Below the pieces are notes generated by a model. The model did no database searches. It worked only from the letters and a program-made list of their open reading frames with translations, and was not told where the DNA came from. The translations under genes and the position numbers were made by a program. A stretch of DNA of 64,000 bases, taken from contig CANTFK010000921.1 in assembly GCA_947646735.1 (NCBI GenBank), forward strand, positions 372,001 through 436,000, read 5' to 3'. Numbering within the stretch: the first letter of the stretch is position 1; every line of letters begins with the position of its first letter. Below, piece after piece: positions 63,490 through 64,000 of this stretch. Origin of the DNA: Peronospora farinosa. Its lineage: Eukaryota; Oomycota; Peronosporomycetes; Peronosporales; Peronosporaceae.

Positions 63490-64000
63490 CTTGAGTCTTT
63501 GTACCGGAGCTGCTCAGCTCTTTAGCCAGAGGAAGACTTTAGGCTGAAAGCCTCTTAGTTCTAGAGAACTAAATAGAGTTAAGGCTAAAAGCCACTTAAT
63601 TTTAAGGAACTAATCAAACGACTGAAAGTCACCCTGTTCTAAGGAAGTAGGAGAGACTCTTAGTCAGCAAGCAATAAGCTTGAGGTTCAGAGAACCAACG
63701 CACAGAGTGCAAGAACAATCTAGAGCTTAGAGGTTCAGAGAACCACCGCACGAAGTGCACAAGAGAACAAGTAAGAACGACTTGTGATCTTAAACTCAAA
63801 AGGAGAACTGATTTTATTTATGCTTTAAGATTTATGAATAGTCCTACTCTAAGTACACTACACTAGATTAATTACTATAATAGTAATTATTATATGCAGA
63901 CTTTGCTATTGAACGACGTATCGTCTCAACATCTGTGTATGATGTACTTAATACAGCGTTAGTGATTTATCGAATCCCAATCGATAAGATACGGTATTAC
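63490..64000 (-). repeat. Family A LTR, third copy (runs off the window)
   Basis: 63490-63900 matches 8545-8995 in the same orientation (shared AGTCACCCTGTTCTAAGGAA and CGCACGAAGTGCAC), with short duplications such as GAGGTTCAGAGAACCA, present twice. In minus orientation its 5' end would lie beyond 64000. No family A gag follows to its left, so it is a solo or broken LTR. Confidence 0.7.

Noticed and set aside
1..64000. CRISPR arrays, rRNA or tRNA genes, bacterial-type operons
   Set aside because: None seen. Repeats present are tandem minisatellites or LTRs, introns are eukaryotic, and no tRNA cloverleaf was recognised by eye.

Overview
The window looks like a piece of an oomycete nuclear genome, most likely a Peronosporales species (Phytophthora or a downy mildew). 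The genes are compact, with short GT-AG introns of roughly 50-200 bases, and lie next to large beds of decayed Ty3/gypsy LTR retrotransposons. Genus and species cannot be read from the sequence.

Layout. (1) 1-9.2 kb is a decayed minus-strand Ty3/gypsy element (family A: gag, zinc knuckle, protease, RT/RNase H, integrase). An inverted extra copy of its LTR lies at 565-1140. A plus-strand accessory ORF sits between the end of pol and the 3' LTR. (2) 9.2-39.4 kb is a gene island of housekeeping and metabolic genes: tandem-PH protein, a mitochondrial protein of unknown function, RAD51C, a TMEM256/DUF423 membrane protein, PFKFB-like 6-phosphofructo-2-kinase, a NOL7-like nucleolar protein, PEX11, a secreted carboxylesterase, an NRT2-type nitrate transporter, ribosomal protein S5, an unknown possibly adaptor-like protein, a PICOT-type multidomain glutaredoxin, HBS1, and an aquaglyceroporin. 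Exon structures were worked out by hand for RAD51C (13 exons), HBS1 (8), TMEM256 (4), the mitochondrial protein (3), and PEX11, NOL7-like, PFKFB and RPS5 (2 each); each gives one continuous reading frame. (3) 39,421-40,145 is a non-autonomous hAT element with a perfect 8-base target duplication. (4) 40.4-63.2 kb is a nested graveyard of a second chromodomain Ty3/gypsy family (family E; fragments E0-E3 and C) plus a second family A-like fragment (B). A further family A LTR closes the window.

Main new observation. In both gypsy families the region downstream of integrase holds a long ORF on the strand opposite to pol, so that pol and the accessory ORF converge on a gap of about 150-250 bases. 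In family E the opposite-strand protein would be large (about 800 residues: coiled coil, Ser/Thr-rich 18-base repeats, conserved C-terminal domain), and the arrangement recurs in three copies with a fourth, broken one. In family A/B a different, smaller accessory protein is conserved at amino-acid level while the DNA has diverged. This suggests an ambisense retroelement organisation that deserves a database search.

Other points: a roughly 70-base mitochondrial cox1 fragment inserted in the family A accessory ORF; LTRs built from chains of small hairpins; and a PFKFB whose bisphosphatase domain has lost its nucleophilic histidine. The island genes serve unrelated processes (DNA repair, translation rescue, peroxisome division, glycolytic control, iron-sulfur/redox handling, transport), and no operon-like functional grouping is expected in this lineage.
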